Part shown: positions 32,072-43,340 of the stretch, one piece after another
How positions within the stretch are numbered: position 1 is the first letter of the stretch
How the letters are laid out: the number at the start of each line of letters is the position of its first letter
NCBI RefSeq assembly: GCF_003576645.1
Contig: NC_044930.1
Span: 16,318,620 to 16,382,619, forward strand
DNA length: 64,000 bases
Direction of reading: 5' to 3'
Origin: Ipomoea triloba
Lineage: Eukaryota > Streptophyta > Magnoliopsida > Solanales > Convolvulaceae
The notes under the pieces: model-generated
Database searches by the model: none
What the model was told of the DNA's origin: nothing
What the model saw: the letters and a program-made list of their open reading frames with translations, nothing else
Made by a program: the position numbers and the translations under genes

Positions 32072-33201
32072 ATGATTACATATGACCAAGATCCTGATGT
32101 GGTTAGGTGGGATCTCCAGCTATTTGACGGTGATCCATATTCTAACTACTATGGTTGCTCCATCACCGTACCCAAAGTAGTCCAGATTATTATCAAGATC
32201 ACTACTTTAAAAAAAGTATTTATACTCTAGCTTCTAGCCTGGAAAACAATGAGTACAATGCATGCGCTCTTGGGGAAGAACTATCACAGCTCTCAGTTGT
32301 TGAACCCCATTCAGACATCCATCTAGTGATAGATCATACACAAACACCCTATTATTCTAAGGGATGGTTTAGTCAACCTATGGGTAGCTATATATATATA
32401 TATATATATATATATTTGGTAATGAAAGTGACTCAAATTTGAAACCATATTTGTTTGTGTCATTTCCATTACTGTTATAATCACACTATTCATATTATAN
32501 GTCAACCTATGGGTAGCTATATATATATATATATATATATATATTTGGTAATGAAAGTGACTCAAATTTGAAACCATATTTGTTTGTGTCATTTCCATTA
32601 CTGTTATAATCACACTCATATTTGTTTGTGTCATTTCCATTACTGTTATAATCACACTATTCATATTATAATTTGTATGAGATGAGAATGGTGAAGAAGA
32701 AACAACTAATGTTGGACCATCCAGTTCATGTCCTAGTCCTCGAGAAGGGTCATACTCTGAGGAGGAGTGGTCTTATTCTCTTGAATTATTGGATGAATAT
32801 GATCTTGATGGTGAAGTAGGGAAAAGGTTGAACCGGATCAGATGGTTCTTATTCCAATAAGTGTGCACCTTTATATTGGTATGCATGGCTAGAAAGACTA
32901 TAATTTGGGGTTACTTTCCTTTTGAAAATCATTTCAGTACGACTAGAATACATGTAATCATGTTGGATGAGCTTATTAGTGAATGCATTTTGCAATCGTG
33001 TTCCTTGCCTTGATGATCAATATATGCAAAATTACTAAAATTATATGTCAGGTACTGATTTACTGATGTTCTGCATCCTCAAATTTGCATTCCACTGATC
33101 AATTTCTTTTTCATGTTTGCAACATATTCCTAAAATTAATGGGGAAATACCATCAATTGATGAGGCTACTTTAGATCATCAAAGGCTCTTGAACAAGTAT
33201 T
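32072..33201 (+). pseudogene. Captured OTU-domain deubiquitinase gene fragment (N-terminal exons)
   Basis: The pieces in order match the N-terminal part of plant OTU9-12-type deubiquitinases: MITYDQDPDVVRWDLQLFDG (from 32072), ENNEYNACALGEELSQL (frame of 32155-32395), SYSEEEWSYSLELLDEY and DLDGEVGKRLNRI (32681-32850), and KINGEIPSIDEATLDHQRLL (33130-33190). Intron-like sequence with a TA microsatellite separates the second and third pieces. A frameshift near 32158, the loss of the catalytic OTU domain and the setting inside the MULE make it a captured pseudogene fragment. Identification rests on recognition of the conserved text. Confidence 0.72.
32500..32500. other. Assembly join (single N) at a TA microsatellite
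   Basis: Sequence after the N repeats 32372-32499, including the TA run. An exact 42-bp duplication (TGTTTGTGTCATTTCC at 32581 and 32623) follows. Confidence 0.85.
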
Positions 33202-33942
33202 CTTCTGTTACTTTCCTGGAAATTGTGTTGAAGTTCACATAAATCTGGAAACATATATGAATAATTTCTATTAATAGCAAATAATAAAGTCTACGAAATG
33301 TGTAAGTTCACAAATTTGAAGCATGTATGAATAATTCCTATTAATAGAAAATAATAAAGTCTCCGTTATTAAGAGGTATATTTGCTCTATAAAGTATTGT
33401 GTTTCATGGTTAAATTCATGATCATTCATTTGTGATATAAATTAGTATATTTGCACCATAAAGTATTAGATTTAATTCTTTAAGTGTTGAGTATTCATTT
33501 TTGCTATGAAGTAGTATATATGTGCTATTAACTATTGTGTTTGATGGTTAAGTGTTGATTATTCATTTGTAATATGAAGTAGTATATTCGGGCTATTAAG
33601 TATTAGATCTAATGTTTAATTGTTGGTTATTCATCATTTGTGTAATTAAGAAGTATATTTGCTCTATAAAGTATTGTGTTTGATGGTTAAAGTCATGATC
33701 ATTCATTTGTGATATAAACTAGTATATTTGCATCATAAAGTATTAGCTAGATTTAATGTTTTAAGGGTTGACTATTCATTTTTGGTATGAAGTAGTATAT
33801 TTGTGTTATTAAGTATTGTTTTTTATGGTTAAAGTGTTGAGTATTCATTTGTGTTATACAGTACTAGTTTTAACCTATTAAATATTACATTTAATGGTTA
33901 AAGTGTTGACTATTCATTTGTGTTTTAAAGTACTAGTTTAGG

Positions 33943-35276
33943 TGATAAGACTCCGAGATACCCTTATTTTAGGCACATTTTAGGGTGTTTTATCGCGTCT
34001 ATAGCATCCTTATTCGGTAAATGATGTGCGTAAATGCTTGAAAATCACTAACTGATGCACAAAAGCTATTTTTAGCTTAAAAGAAGTAAAACAGGAGCCC
34101 CGGGAGCATATAGGACCAAAAGATGAGCTTAAAGAGCAAACCAGGCAAAAGCGGAGCCCCGGAGGACCAATCTGGAAGGCCACACGCGTGTGAGCAAGCG
34201 TGGAAACTTTCCAGAAGCTCCCCACGCATGCTCACACGCGTGTGAGAGGCGTGGAGGCGTGATGCGCGAATTTCAGCTAGGGTTGTCATTTCGGAGACTA
34301 TTTAAACCCCTTTGATGAATTTCCAGAAGAGGATTTCCAGAATTTTAGTTTTCCTTTTCTTGGTTTTTCTTTGGAGAGTTTTCTCCATTTTTCTTAGTTT
34401 TTAGATTAGATCAATACTCCATTGTAGAAGACATCAAGTTTGGATTGAAGATCTTCTTCTCTCTAGGTGATCTCTATTTCATTTCTATAATTTTAGCTAT
34501 CTTGTTCTTGGATTGAATTAGCTTTTACTTTCATTTCATATCATGAGTAGCTAATTTAGTCTAGGGATTTGGATTGTGTGATTGAATATTGCTTTTGTGA
34601 TGATCTTATTTTTATATCTTAAATCTATGAGTTTGTGTTGATGGATTATTTATTATTGTCTTTTGATTGTTGTTTTGATGAGATCTTGTTTGGATTTGTC
34701 CAATCTAGATGAGAGATTGAACTCTTGACTCTTTCATGTCTTTGATTAGAGTTAGGATTTGAAGCTTTACACAATCAAAGTTCCTATGGACTTCTTAAGA
34801 ATAGTAGGATAGTGTGTAGCTTAAGTGTTTGATAAAATTCCTCTTAGAACTTTGGATGCTTGAAGGCACTCCTAAGTCAAAGAAGCCTTAGTACACAAGG
34901 TGGAAAAGGAGTTAAAGGACTAAGACAACACACTCTTGAATAGACAATATCCTAGCAATCCTAATCCTTGACCTTAGACTCTCACAATGCAATATTCATG
35001 AACACTACCCAATCCCTACCCCTTTTACATATTTCGAAAACCACTTTTATTTCAATACTCTCTTGCACTCACAACCAATCAATGAGCTACACTCTCACTT
35101 GCAATTCCACCCTTCACCACACTCAAATCCTATGCATAACTCCATCTAGTAAACTACCGAATGTTTGACACACCTCCACGTCCCTCCTTCGAGACCGACA
35201 CTCGGGGAGTCACAGACTTTTCGTTTTAACATAAATATCTTTTGACGAATCAACCCCACACAATACTGCTTCACCA
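33943..35276 (+). repeat. 5' LTR of element B
   Basis: 1,334 bases, TGATAAG…CTTCACCA, very similar to the 3' copy. A palindromic word cluster (CACACGCGTGTG, CCCACGC) lies at 34186-34262 and a TATTTAAAC TATA-like site at about 34299-34307. Confidence 0.88.
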
Positions 35277-35279
35277 AAA

Positions 35280-35297
35280 TGGCGCCGTTGCCGGGGA
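35280..35297 (+). other. Primer binding site, tRNA-Asp type
   Basis: TGGCGCCGTTGCCGGGGA begins three bases after the LTR end. It is the sequence complementary to the 3' end of plant tRNA-Asp that is typical of Athila/Tat elements (established). Confidence 0.9.
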
Positions 35298-35476
35298 GGG
35301 CAATATGTTGTCATATGTTTTTGTTTACTTTGATTGCATGAATGCTAGATTTGAGAAATGTTAATCCATTCCACTTAATTTTGATTTTTATTATTACTTG
35401 TGTTTGCTACTAACCCAATTGACTACTTCTAGTCAATTGTGGAAATTATCTTTTCATTGATAATTTTACTAGATGA

Positions 35477-38094
35477 ATGCACACGAGAGCAAAAGGAAAT
35501 CAAGGTTTACTACCCTACATTCCTGAAATTAATAGAGCAACTAGAAGGAAAAATACCCAAGGATCACTAATGGCTTCATCAAGCGCAACAAGAAACCCAC
35601 AAGGAAGAGGCACAGCAGTACCAAATCCACCCCAGTTCCAATCAATCCACAAGTACCGATTAACCATGAGGAACCAATTATTGAAGAACCGCAAGCTAAC
35701 AGAGCAAATAATCAAGAGAACATTCGTGAAGAGGAATATTATGGAAACCCTCAAGAACCACAAAGATCAATTGCAGATTACATGACTCCGGATTTTAACA
35801 TGCACAACTCGATCTATGTACCTCCAATGGAGAATGTCAACTTTCACGTGCATCCGACTATACTCACACTAGTTCAAAACAGTCAATACTTGGGATTACC
35901 ATCTGAGGATCCCAACGCGCACATCACAAGATTTATACGAGCATGTGGGATGTACAGACAGGAAGGCATTAGCGAGGAAATAGTTCGACTAAAATTATTC
36001 CCATTCTCAGTTATAGGAGAGGCAGCACGATGGTTGGAAAGCCAAGACGACAATCATTTCAGAACGTGGCAGCAGTTGCACCGTGAATTCATGAACGAGT
36101 TCTTTCCCGTTACAAAAACTATGAGGATTAGAAGACTGATACAGGAATTCAAGCAAGGAAGACTTGAAAGTTTGGGAGAGGCTTGGCGAAGATTTAAAGT
36201 TCTTAAGAGGCAATCCCACAAGATCTGATACACCCATGGGACATGATTAGCTCATTCTATGGAGGGTTAACAGATGAAGGAAAAATGTCTCTTGACTCAT
36301 CTTCCAGCGGTGCCTTTGTCTCTCTAGCTTTGCAAGAGGCTGAGGAACTAATTGAGAGAATATCTAAAAACACATCCTGTTGGTATGAACGAAGAGGAGA
36401 TCATGGAGGAATTTATGAAGTTGATAATCGAGTNGAAGAGGAGATCATGGAGGAATTTATGAAGTTGATAATCGAGTGGCGAGTGAGGCCAAAATAGAAG
36501 CAATGAATCACGAAATCAAAAAGCTAAAAGCTATGGTAGAAAAAATGGAAGGAAAGCCCAAGCCTTGCATGGCATTGGCACTTTATTGTAATATCTGTGG
36601 AGGACCTCATGACACCAATATTTGCACTTCTACGTCTGCATCTGAACAAGTTGAGGCGGTAGATTATCAAAGGAACTCCAACTTCAATGCTTATGGACAA
36701 AACCAAAGATCAAACAACAATTGGAAACAGGGAGAGGGTTGGAACAATAGCCACAATGACGGATATCAAGCGCAAAGACAATACAATTATGGACAGAAGC
36801 CTGCATATGGACAAAATGACAAGAACAGACTGATGTACAATCAAAACCAAGGAAATGGAAATCAAATGACCCAGTTCAGGCCACAATACGACTCTCAACT
36901 TGATTTTACTCAACAAAGAAGGGATGACATCCGTGAGGTAGATGAAAGACTTACAAGGACGATCATGGAACTCAAAAATGATCGGGCAAATCTGAAACAA
37001 GAAATTACTCAAGAGATTAGGCAAGAAATTTCTAGTCTTCGCCAATAGTCGAAGGCTACACTAAAGACAATTGAGAATCAAATCTCTCAGATGTTTAAGA
37101 TGATGTCAGATCGACACTACGGACAACTCCCGAGCAACACTGAAAACAACCCAAAAGAGAGAGTCAACGCCATTGATGCCAAAGAAGAAACACATGAGAA
37201 ATGTGATCCAATGGATGCTATCTGTGGAACTTGCCAATGTAAGGTAGACAACCAAAGAGACAAGACTACCTCTTGTAGTCTTAATCTTGAATTAAAAAAT
37301 GCAAACAGCTCGTGCACCATATCAATGAAGGAACGCAAGGAGGAAACCACTTCGGAAGAATGCCCGAAAGAAAAGGAAATACCAAGAGACACTATCAAAA
37401 GCTTAGAAGAGAAAGAAACAGCTCGAGAAGGTAAATTTAAAGCTTTTATTCGAAAATTATTCAATAGCAAAGAATGCCGTGAGTTGTTTGAGAGTGACAT
37501 TTGTGATAACTTTACATGTTTAAGCCAAGAATCTTCGGCTTGTTTGACTGAGGGAAACCCCAGAAAGAAGGGTGACCCTAGAGCTTTGTTAATTCCTTAT
37601 TCTATACAGAACATGGAACCTAGAAACGCTCTTGCAGATCTTGGAGCTTCAATCAATGTCATGTCTCTAAATCTTTTTGAAAAATTGAACCTACCACGTT
37701 TGAAACCGACGAGGCTAACTCTACGTTTGGCTGACGGAACCACCCGGTATCCTGAAGGCTTAGCGGAAGATGTTCTAGTAAGAATAGGAAAATTTCTTGT
37801 GCCTGTCGATTTTATTGTCTGTAAAATGGGAGATGATGAACCCCATGAATCCTAAATTCTTCGAAGACCATTTCTGGCTACTTGTCGTGCACGAATAGAT
37901 GTTAGTTCAGGTGAAATTACCCTGAGATTCGAAGGACAAGCCACGAATGATGACAAGGAGAAGGAAAAAGAAGGAGCTGATGACGATGAAAGGGCAAAGG
38001 TCAAATCAAAAGTGAAACCAAAACCGAAGCGGAGGAGCGATAAGCTTACATGGAAAAACACGTGGGTACCAAAATGCTTTCTACCCACTACCAA
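35477..38094 (+). pseudogene. Gag-protease gene of element B (broken)
   Basis: The gag core (AARWLESQDDNHFRTWQQL, FMNEFFPVTKTMRI, ESLGEAWRRFKVL) is the retrotransposon gag domain. A degenerate CCHC knuckle, CNICGGPHDTNIC, follows near 36590, then a Gln/Asn-rich coiled coil. An aspartic protease with DLGAS and ADGTTRYPEG lies at about 37630-37830. Frameshifts near 35630 and 36210, a TAG at 37046-37048 and a TAA at 37853-37855 break it. Downstream, the basic tail ends at about 38094 and the GGGAGGCAACCC block follows, with no polymerase. An N at 36434 with a 43-bp repeat and an N at 38405 with a 1.97-kb repeat are probably assembly errors. Confidence 0.82.
36434..36434. other. Assembly join (single N) with 43-bp repeat
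   Basis: The 43 bases before the N (36391-36433) recur immediately after it. Removing the N and one copy restores the reading frame of gag, which supports an artefact. Confidence 0.88.
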
Positions 38095-38127
38095 AGAATA
38101 TGGTTGAATTCAAACCAAGGTATGATG

Positions 38128-38173
38128 CGTCTAGCCAATGACGTAAACCGTGGCGCTACTTGGGAGGCAACCC
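38128..38173 (+). other. Conserved GGGAGGCAACCC block (element B)
   Basis: GTCTAGCCAATGACGTAAACC and GGCGCTACTTGGGAGGCAACCC match the element A and C blocks. CTTGGG and CCCAGG can pair (one G-U) around AGGCAA. It follows the end of the gag-protease gene. The copy at 40099-40144 is in the repeated segment. Confidence 0.7.
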
Positions 38174-38404
38174 AGGATTTTAATAAAATGATTTACATTA
38201 TTGCTATGCTTTCGTTTTTAATGTTTTTGTTCTAATAAATTGCTACAATCAAATGGAACCATGTTTTGAGGACTAATTTGTAGGATTTGAGACTAGAAAT
38301 TGCTTTGGAAGAGCTTAAACTGGATATAGGTATGGAAGGCAAAGCCAAAAATCGAAAGAAAACGATGCAGTGGACCTACACGAGGCTCACACGCGTGTAG
38401 CCGT

Positions 38405-38405
38405 N
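38405..38405. other. Assembly join (single N) with 1.97-kb repeat
   Basis: Sequence after the N repeats 36435-38404 to 40375 with an offset of 1,971 bases and no differences noticed, then continues. The second set of gag C-terminus and protease at 38447-40065 is therefore probably the same gene. Confidence 0.88.
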
Positions 38406-40364
38406 GAAGAGGAGATCATGGAGGAATTTATGAAGTTGATAATCGAGTGGCGAGTGAGGCCAAAATAGAAGCAATGAATCACGAAATCAAAAAGCTAAAA
38501 GCTATGGTAGAAAAAATGGAAGGAAAGCCCAAGCCTTGCATGGCATTGGCACTTTATTGTAATATCTGTGGAGGACCTCATGACACCAATATTTGCACTT
38601 CTACGTCTGCATCTGAACAAGTTGAGGCGGTAGATTATCAAAGGAACTCCAACTTCAATGCTTATGGACAAAACCAAAGATCAAACAACAATTGGAAACA
38701 GGGAGAGGGTTGGAACAATAGCCACAATGACGGATATCAAGCGCAAAGACAATACAATTATGGACAGAAGCCTGCATATGGACAAAATGACAAGAACAGA
38801 CTGATGTACAATCAAAACCAAGGAAATGGAAATCAAATGACCCAGTTCAGGCCACAATACGACTCTCAACTTGATTTTACTCAACAAAGAAGGGATGACA
38901 TCCGTGAGGTAGATGAAAGACTTACAAGGACGATCATGGAACTCAAAAATGATCGGGCAAATCTGAAACAAGAAATTACTCAAGAGATTAGGCAAGAAAT
39001 TTCTAGTCTTCGCCAATAGTCGAAGGCTACACTAAAGACAATTGAGAATCAAATCTCTCAGATGTTTAAGATGATGTCAGATCGACACTACGGACAACTC
39101 CCGAGCAACACTGAAAACAACCCAAAAGAGAGAGTCAACGCCATTGATGCCAAAGAAGAAACACATGAGAAATGTGATCCAATGGATGCTATCTGTGGAA
39201 CTTGCCAATGTAAGGTAGACAACCAAAGAGACAAGACTACCTCTTGTAGTCTTAATCTTGAATTAAAAAATGCAAACAGCTCGTGCACCATATCAATGAA
39301 GGAACGCAAGGAGGAAACCACTTCGGAAGAATGCCCGAAAGAAAAGGAAATACCAAGAGACACTATCAAAAGCTTAGAAGAGAAAGAAACAGCTCGAGAA
39401 GGTAAATTTAAAGCTTTTATTCGAAAATTATTCAATAGCAAAGAATGCCGTGAGTTGTTTGAGAGTGACATTTGTGATAACTTTACATGTTTAAGCCAAG
39501 AATCTTCGGCTTGTTTGACTGAGGGAAACCCCAGAAAGAAGGGTGACCCTAGAGCTTTGTTAATTCCTTATTCTATACAGAACATGGAACCTAGAAACGC
39601 TCTTGCAGATCTTGGAGCTTCAATCAATGTCATGTCTCTAAATCTTTTTGAAAAATTGAACCTACCACGTTTGAAACCGACGAGGCTAACTCTACGTTTG
39701 GCTGACGGAACCACCCGGTATCCTGAAGGCTTAGCGGAAGATGTTCTAGTAAGAATAGGAAAATTTCTTGTGCCTGTCGATTTTATTGTCTGTAAAATGG
39801 GAGATGATGAACCCCATGAATCCTAAATTCTTCGAAGACCATTTCTGGCTACTTGTCGTGCACGAATAGATGTTAGTTCAGGTGAAATTACCCTGAGATT
39901 CGAAGGACAAGCCACGAATGATGACAAGGAGAAGGAAAAAGAAGGAGCTGATGACGATGAAAGGGCAAAGGTCAAATCAAAAGTGAAACCAAAACCGAAG
40001 CGGAGGAGCGATAAGCTTACATGGAAAAACACGTGGGTACCAAAATGCTTTCTACCCACTACCAAAGAATATGGTTGAATTCAAACCAAGGTATGATGCG
40101 TCTAGCCAATGACGTAAACCGTGGCGCTACTTGGGAGGCAACCCAGGATTTTAATAAAATGATTTACATTATTGCTATGCTTTCGTTTTTAATGTTTTTG
40201 TTCTAATAAATTGCTACAATCAAATGGAACCATGTTTTGAGGACTAATTTGTAGGATTTGAGACTAGAAATTGCTTTGGAAGAGCTTAAACTGGATATAG
40301 GTATGGAAGGCAAAGCCAAAAATCGAAAGAAAACGATGCAGTGGACCTACACGAGGCTCACACG

Positions 40365-40550
40365 CGTGTAGCCGTGCGTGGGAACGAGGCAGTAGCCTCC
40401 CACGCACGCTCACACGCGTGTTGCCATGCGTGGGAGCAAGGCAGAGAGCTCCCACGCACGGTCACACTCGTGTGACCNGCAAGGCAGAGAGCTCCCACGC
40501 ACGGTCACACTCGTGTGACCGGCGTGGAGGCCCCTACGGGTTTAAAACCC
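40365..40550 (+). promoter_or_regulatory. Internal promoter-like module before ORF-1 (element B)
   Basis: Repeated CTCACACGCGTGT and CCCACGCACG words alternate over 150 bases and are followed by GGGTTTAAAACCC at 40538-40550. This is the same order as in the element's LTR (cluster, then TATTTAAAC). An intron donor lies 140 bases further on. The N at 40478 with an exact 42-bp repeat is a probable assembly error. Confidence 0.6.
40478..40478. other. Assembly join (single N) with 42-bp repeat
   Basis: Bases 40436-40477 recur directly after the N. Confidence 0.88.
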
Positions 40551-40690
40551 TTGTTCGGCCATCCCACCTTATTTTGCTCCCAAAATCAATTTCTCTCTTC
40601 TCTTCTCCACGCAAGGAAGACCTAAACTCAAGGTTTGAACATACTTTTCACTTTTTACCATTCAAGGGAGATTAAAACATCAACATCAAG

Positions 40691-41363
40691 GTAATCTTTC
40701 ATCTTTTTGACTCTTTATCCTTGAATATTCATGAGTTTGGAAGAGTTTGAATGTGAAATTTATTCTACATTGCCTAGCATGATTTTGAATGATTAAATTA
40801 GTTATAATGCTTCATAGAACTATCCTTTGATGTTTTCTTTCATTATTGATAGTTACATTGGTGGATAGATGTATATTCTTGAACTTCAAGTGTGAACACC
40901 ATTGATGAACAAATGGGTTTGTTAGATTTCTTGTTGAATTTATGAAATTGATGTTTGAATTGATGAGTAAACTTGTTATAGAACTGTTATATGTCATCAA
41001 TTTGACTTTTCACATACTACATTGCCCAAATTGAATTTTCAATTTCAAAACCCTAATTTTGAATTTGGGGAAGAAGATGAAGTTGACTTTTTGAAATTCT
41101 TGACTTTTGTAGTTGACTTCTTATTTGACTATCAAATTGACATATCTTATGATGAATTTATGCATGTGTGTGATAATGGAATGATATTGTTGATATTATT
41201 ATGCTTGAATTATCCTATATGTAGGGGAAACTATGGCGAAATTTTCGAAAATTCTTAGCCCTATATGTTCGAAATCCATTATCTTGACAATGAATTTTAC
41301 AAAAATATAATGGTGACTTATTCAAAGCCAATTACCATGAATGATAATTTCAATAATTTGTAG
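40691..41363 (+). other. Predicted intron before ORF-1 gene (element B)
   Basis: Donor ATCAAG|GTAATC at 40691 and acceptor AATTTGTAG|G at 41363 enclose T-rich sequence. The ATG at 41365 follows two bases after the acceptor. Element A has the same layout and similar length. Confidence 0.55.
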
Positions 41364-41364
41364 G

Positions 41365-42675
41365 ATGGGACGCTCGAAAGAAATTGCAAAGAAATCAAAA
41401 CATGATGTGGGAGAATCGAGTCGATCAAGGACACGACAGCACACTACAGCTCAACAGGCTATACAAGAGCCGGGGTCAAGGTCACTACGACACTTGACAC
41501 CCATTCAACTCGCGACAGTAGACAACTATAAATGAAAGCAGCTTTCTGTTGGCCGTCACTTTGAGGACAATGTTTTAAGAGAGTTTGGTTGTTTGGAAGA
41601 GGTAAATAAACTTTTAAGCCACCAACAGCTCCGCCATCTGTTCCAGTGGAGAGGACCCACCTATGCACCTGTCACCTATGAATTCTTGGCGACCCTGAAC
41701 ATCAGGAAAGAAGTCAACGATGCAAGGGAATCTATCTCATTCACTCTTTTCGACAACCACTACAGTATGTCTGTTAACACTTTGGGTGTTACACTCGGTT
41801 TTCATGATGCAACAAGCGTGTCCATGCCATACTTTAGAGATTTCAAAGAAGATTTTGATTCAGATGAAGTTGCTAAAAGATATTGGAGAAGAGATTTTGA
41901 TTCAGATGAAGTTGCTAAAAGATATTGGAGAAGCATCACAAACAATGCCCCATACAACTCTTCGAACTTGAAAGCAAAGCTCATCACCCGGAATGCTCTC
42001 TCTTCGAACTTGAAAGCAAAGCTCATCACCCGGAATGCTCTGAAGGCTATCAGATTAGCCTTTGCTATAAATCTCTCTGGCCGAACCACGAATAGAAACA
42101 AGATATACAGGCAGGACTTATTCTACATGTGGTGCATGGAGAACGATGTCAGTATCAACATGGGCGTTCAGGCTAAGAAATGGCTCCAAACCCAACAAAA
42201 GCTAAAGGTTCAGACCGTGTTCATTGGACCTTTCGTTATTAAACTGTGCATGGGATTGGGCCTATTGAACCAGTTGATGGGAGAGAGATCTGATGGTTGG
42301 ACAGTTTCTTTTACCGTGGGTGAGTTCTTTGCTGCAGAACTGAGGCTTGGAGGTGATGATGCACCTGATCTTGAGGCTTATGATGATGACGATGACGACG
42401 AGGAAGAGAATGAGGAGGAAGAAGCTGCCCAAGAGCAAGGCTCTATCCCGATGGATTGGACCTCGACACAGAGACAGCTCCATGAGGAACAAATGATTTA
42501 CTGGCGTGAGCAACACACTTGGCAGGAAGGCCATTTCACATCTATCTCTGCGAGAGAGGATGTTCACACCGAGGATCTCAACCGCATGAGACAAGCGGTG
42601 GAGAATAATGATAGAAGAATTGCCGCTCTTGAAGCTCGATTCAACAGGCAATTCCATCCCTTCGGTGATGAGTGA
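41365..42675 (+). pseudogene. Athila ORF-1-type protein of element B (one stop codon)
   Basis: From ATG 41365 the frame runs to a TGA at 41533-41535 and continues in the same frame to 42675. The core (FQWRGPTYAPVTYEFLATL, ISFTLFDNHYSMSVNTLGV, LFYMWCMENDVSINM and QTVFIGPFVIKLCMGLG) is shared with the element A protein and is recognisable as the Athila ORF-1 family. An Asp/Glu-rich linker and a C-terminal coiled coil follow. Two exact 42-bp duplications (DFDSDEVAKRYWR and SSNLKAKLITRNAL) are probably artefacts. The family's role is unknown; env-like roles have been discussed for Athila, but I see no clear signal peptide or membrane segment here. Confidence 0.78.
41850..42042. repeat. Two exact 42-bp tandem duplications in element B ORF-1
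   Basis: GATTTTGATTCAGATGAAG begins at 41851 and 41893, and TTCGAACTTGAAAGCAAAG begins at 41961 and 42003. Both periods are exactly 42, as in unrelated genes of the window. Confidence 0.88.
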
Positions 42676-43320
42676 TACCTTCCTCAACTATTCTTGATCC
42701 TGACTAATTGACACTTGATTCTAAGTCCTGTGAAACTGGTTACTTTGATTGATGGTCCCATTTGAACATTAGGTGCCTTATGCGTGGGGTTCTGACCTTT
42801 ATTTCTTTATTTCTTTTCTATGCTTTACTTTACTTTATCGCTTTATGTTATTTAGTTTCGAACTGCTTTACTTTTCTACATTTATATTCGGATATTTCTA
42901 CTTATTTTTATGCTTTATTATCTAAAATTTTTGTTATTATTACTGCTTTTATATTTCTAATCGGTTTATAATAATTGAATAGTACTCCGAAAACCCTTTT
43001 TTTTCGTATGTTATGTCTCCATTTCTTATAGAGCATCTATAACGGGAGCAGGCCTATGCTGGAAGCTAAAGTGTGGAAAGAGGGATGCATACTTGGTTTA
43101 TCCTCTTATCCCTTTTCTAATTTTAAACCCCGTTTTGATCTTTAAAATGTGGAAATATTTTCTTTATAGCTTTGTGTATGAGTATATTAGAGTTTACCAT
43201 GATTAATAGGATCGTTTGATGCATACCCTTTATCCCAGAGCAATTTCCAAAGTGTGGAAAGAGATTTTTATTTGTCTATCTTTAGAATCCCAGTTTCGTT
43301 CCTTTACCTTGTGCGTATGG

Positions 43321-43340
43321 AAACATCGAGGACGATGTTT
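43321..43340 (+). other. AACATCG-AGGA-CGATGTT hairpin (element B)
   Basis: AAACATCGAGGACGATGTTT pairs over eight positions with an AGGA loop and is followed after three bases by TTAAAGTGTGGAAATG. Confidence 0.72.

Larger units (their letters stand above)
31085..33940. repeat. Degenerate 60-70-bp repeat array flanking the OTU fragment
   Basis: Units built from AAGTAGTATATTTG, CTATTAAGTATTGTGTTTGATGG, TTAAAGTGTTGA and TTATTCATTTGT recur about 20 times at 31085-31900 and 33360-33940, and again at 45845-46015 beyond element B. The OTU-like fragment sits between two blocks. Unit variation shows a real, old array. Confidence 0.75.
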
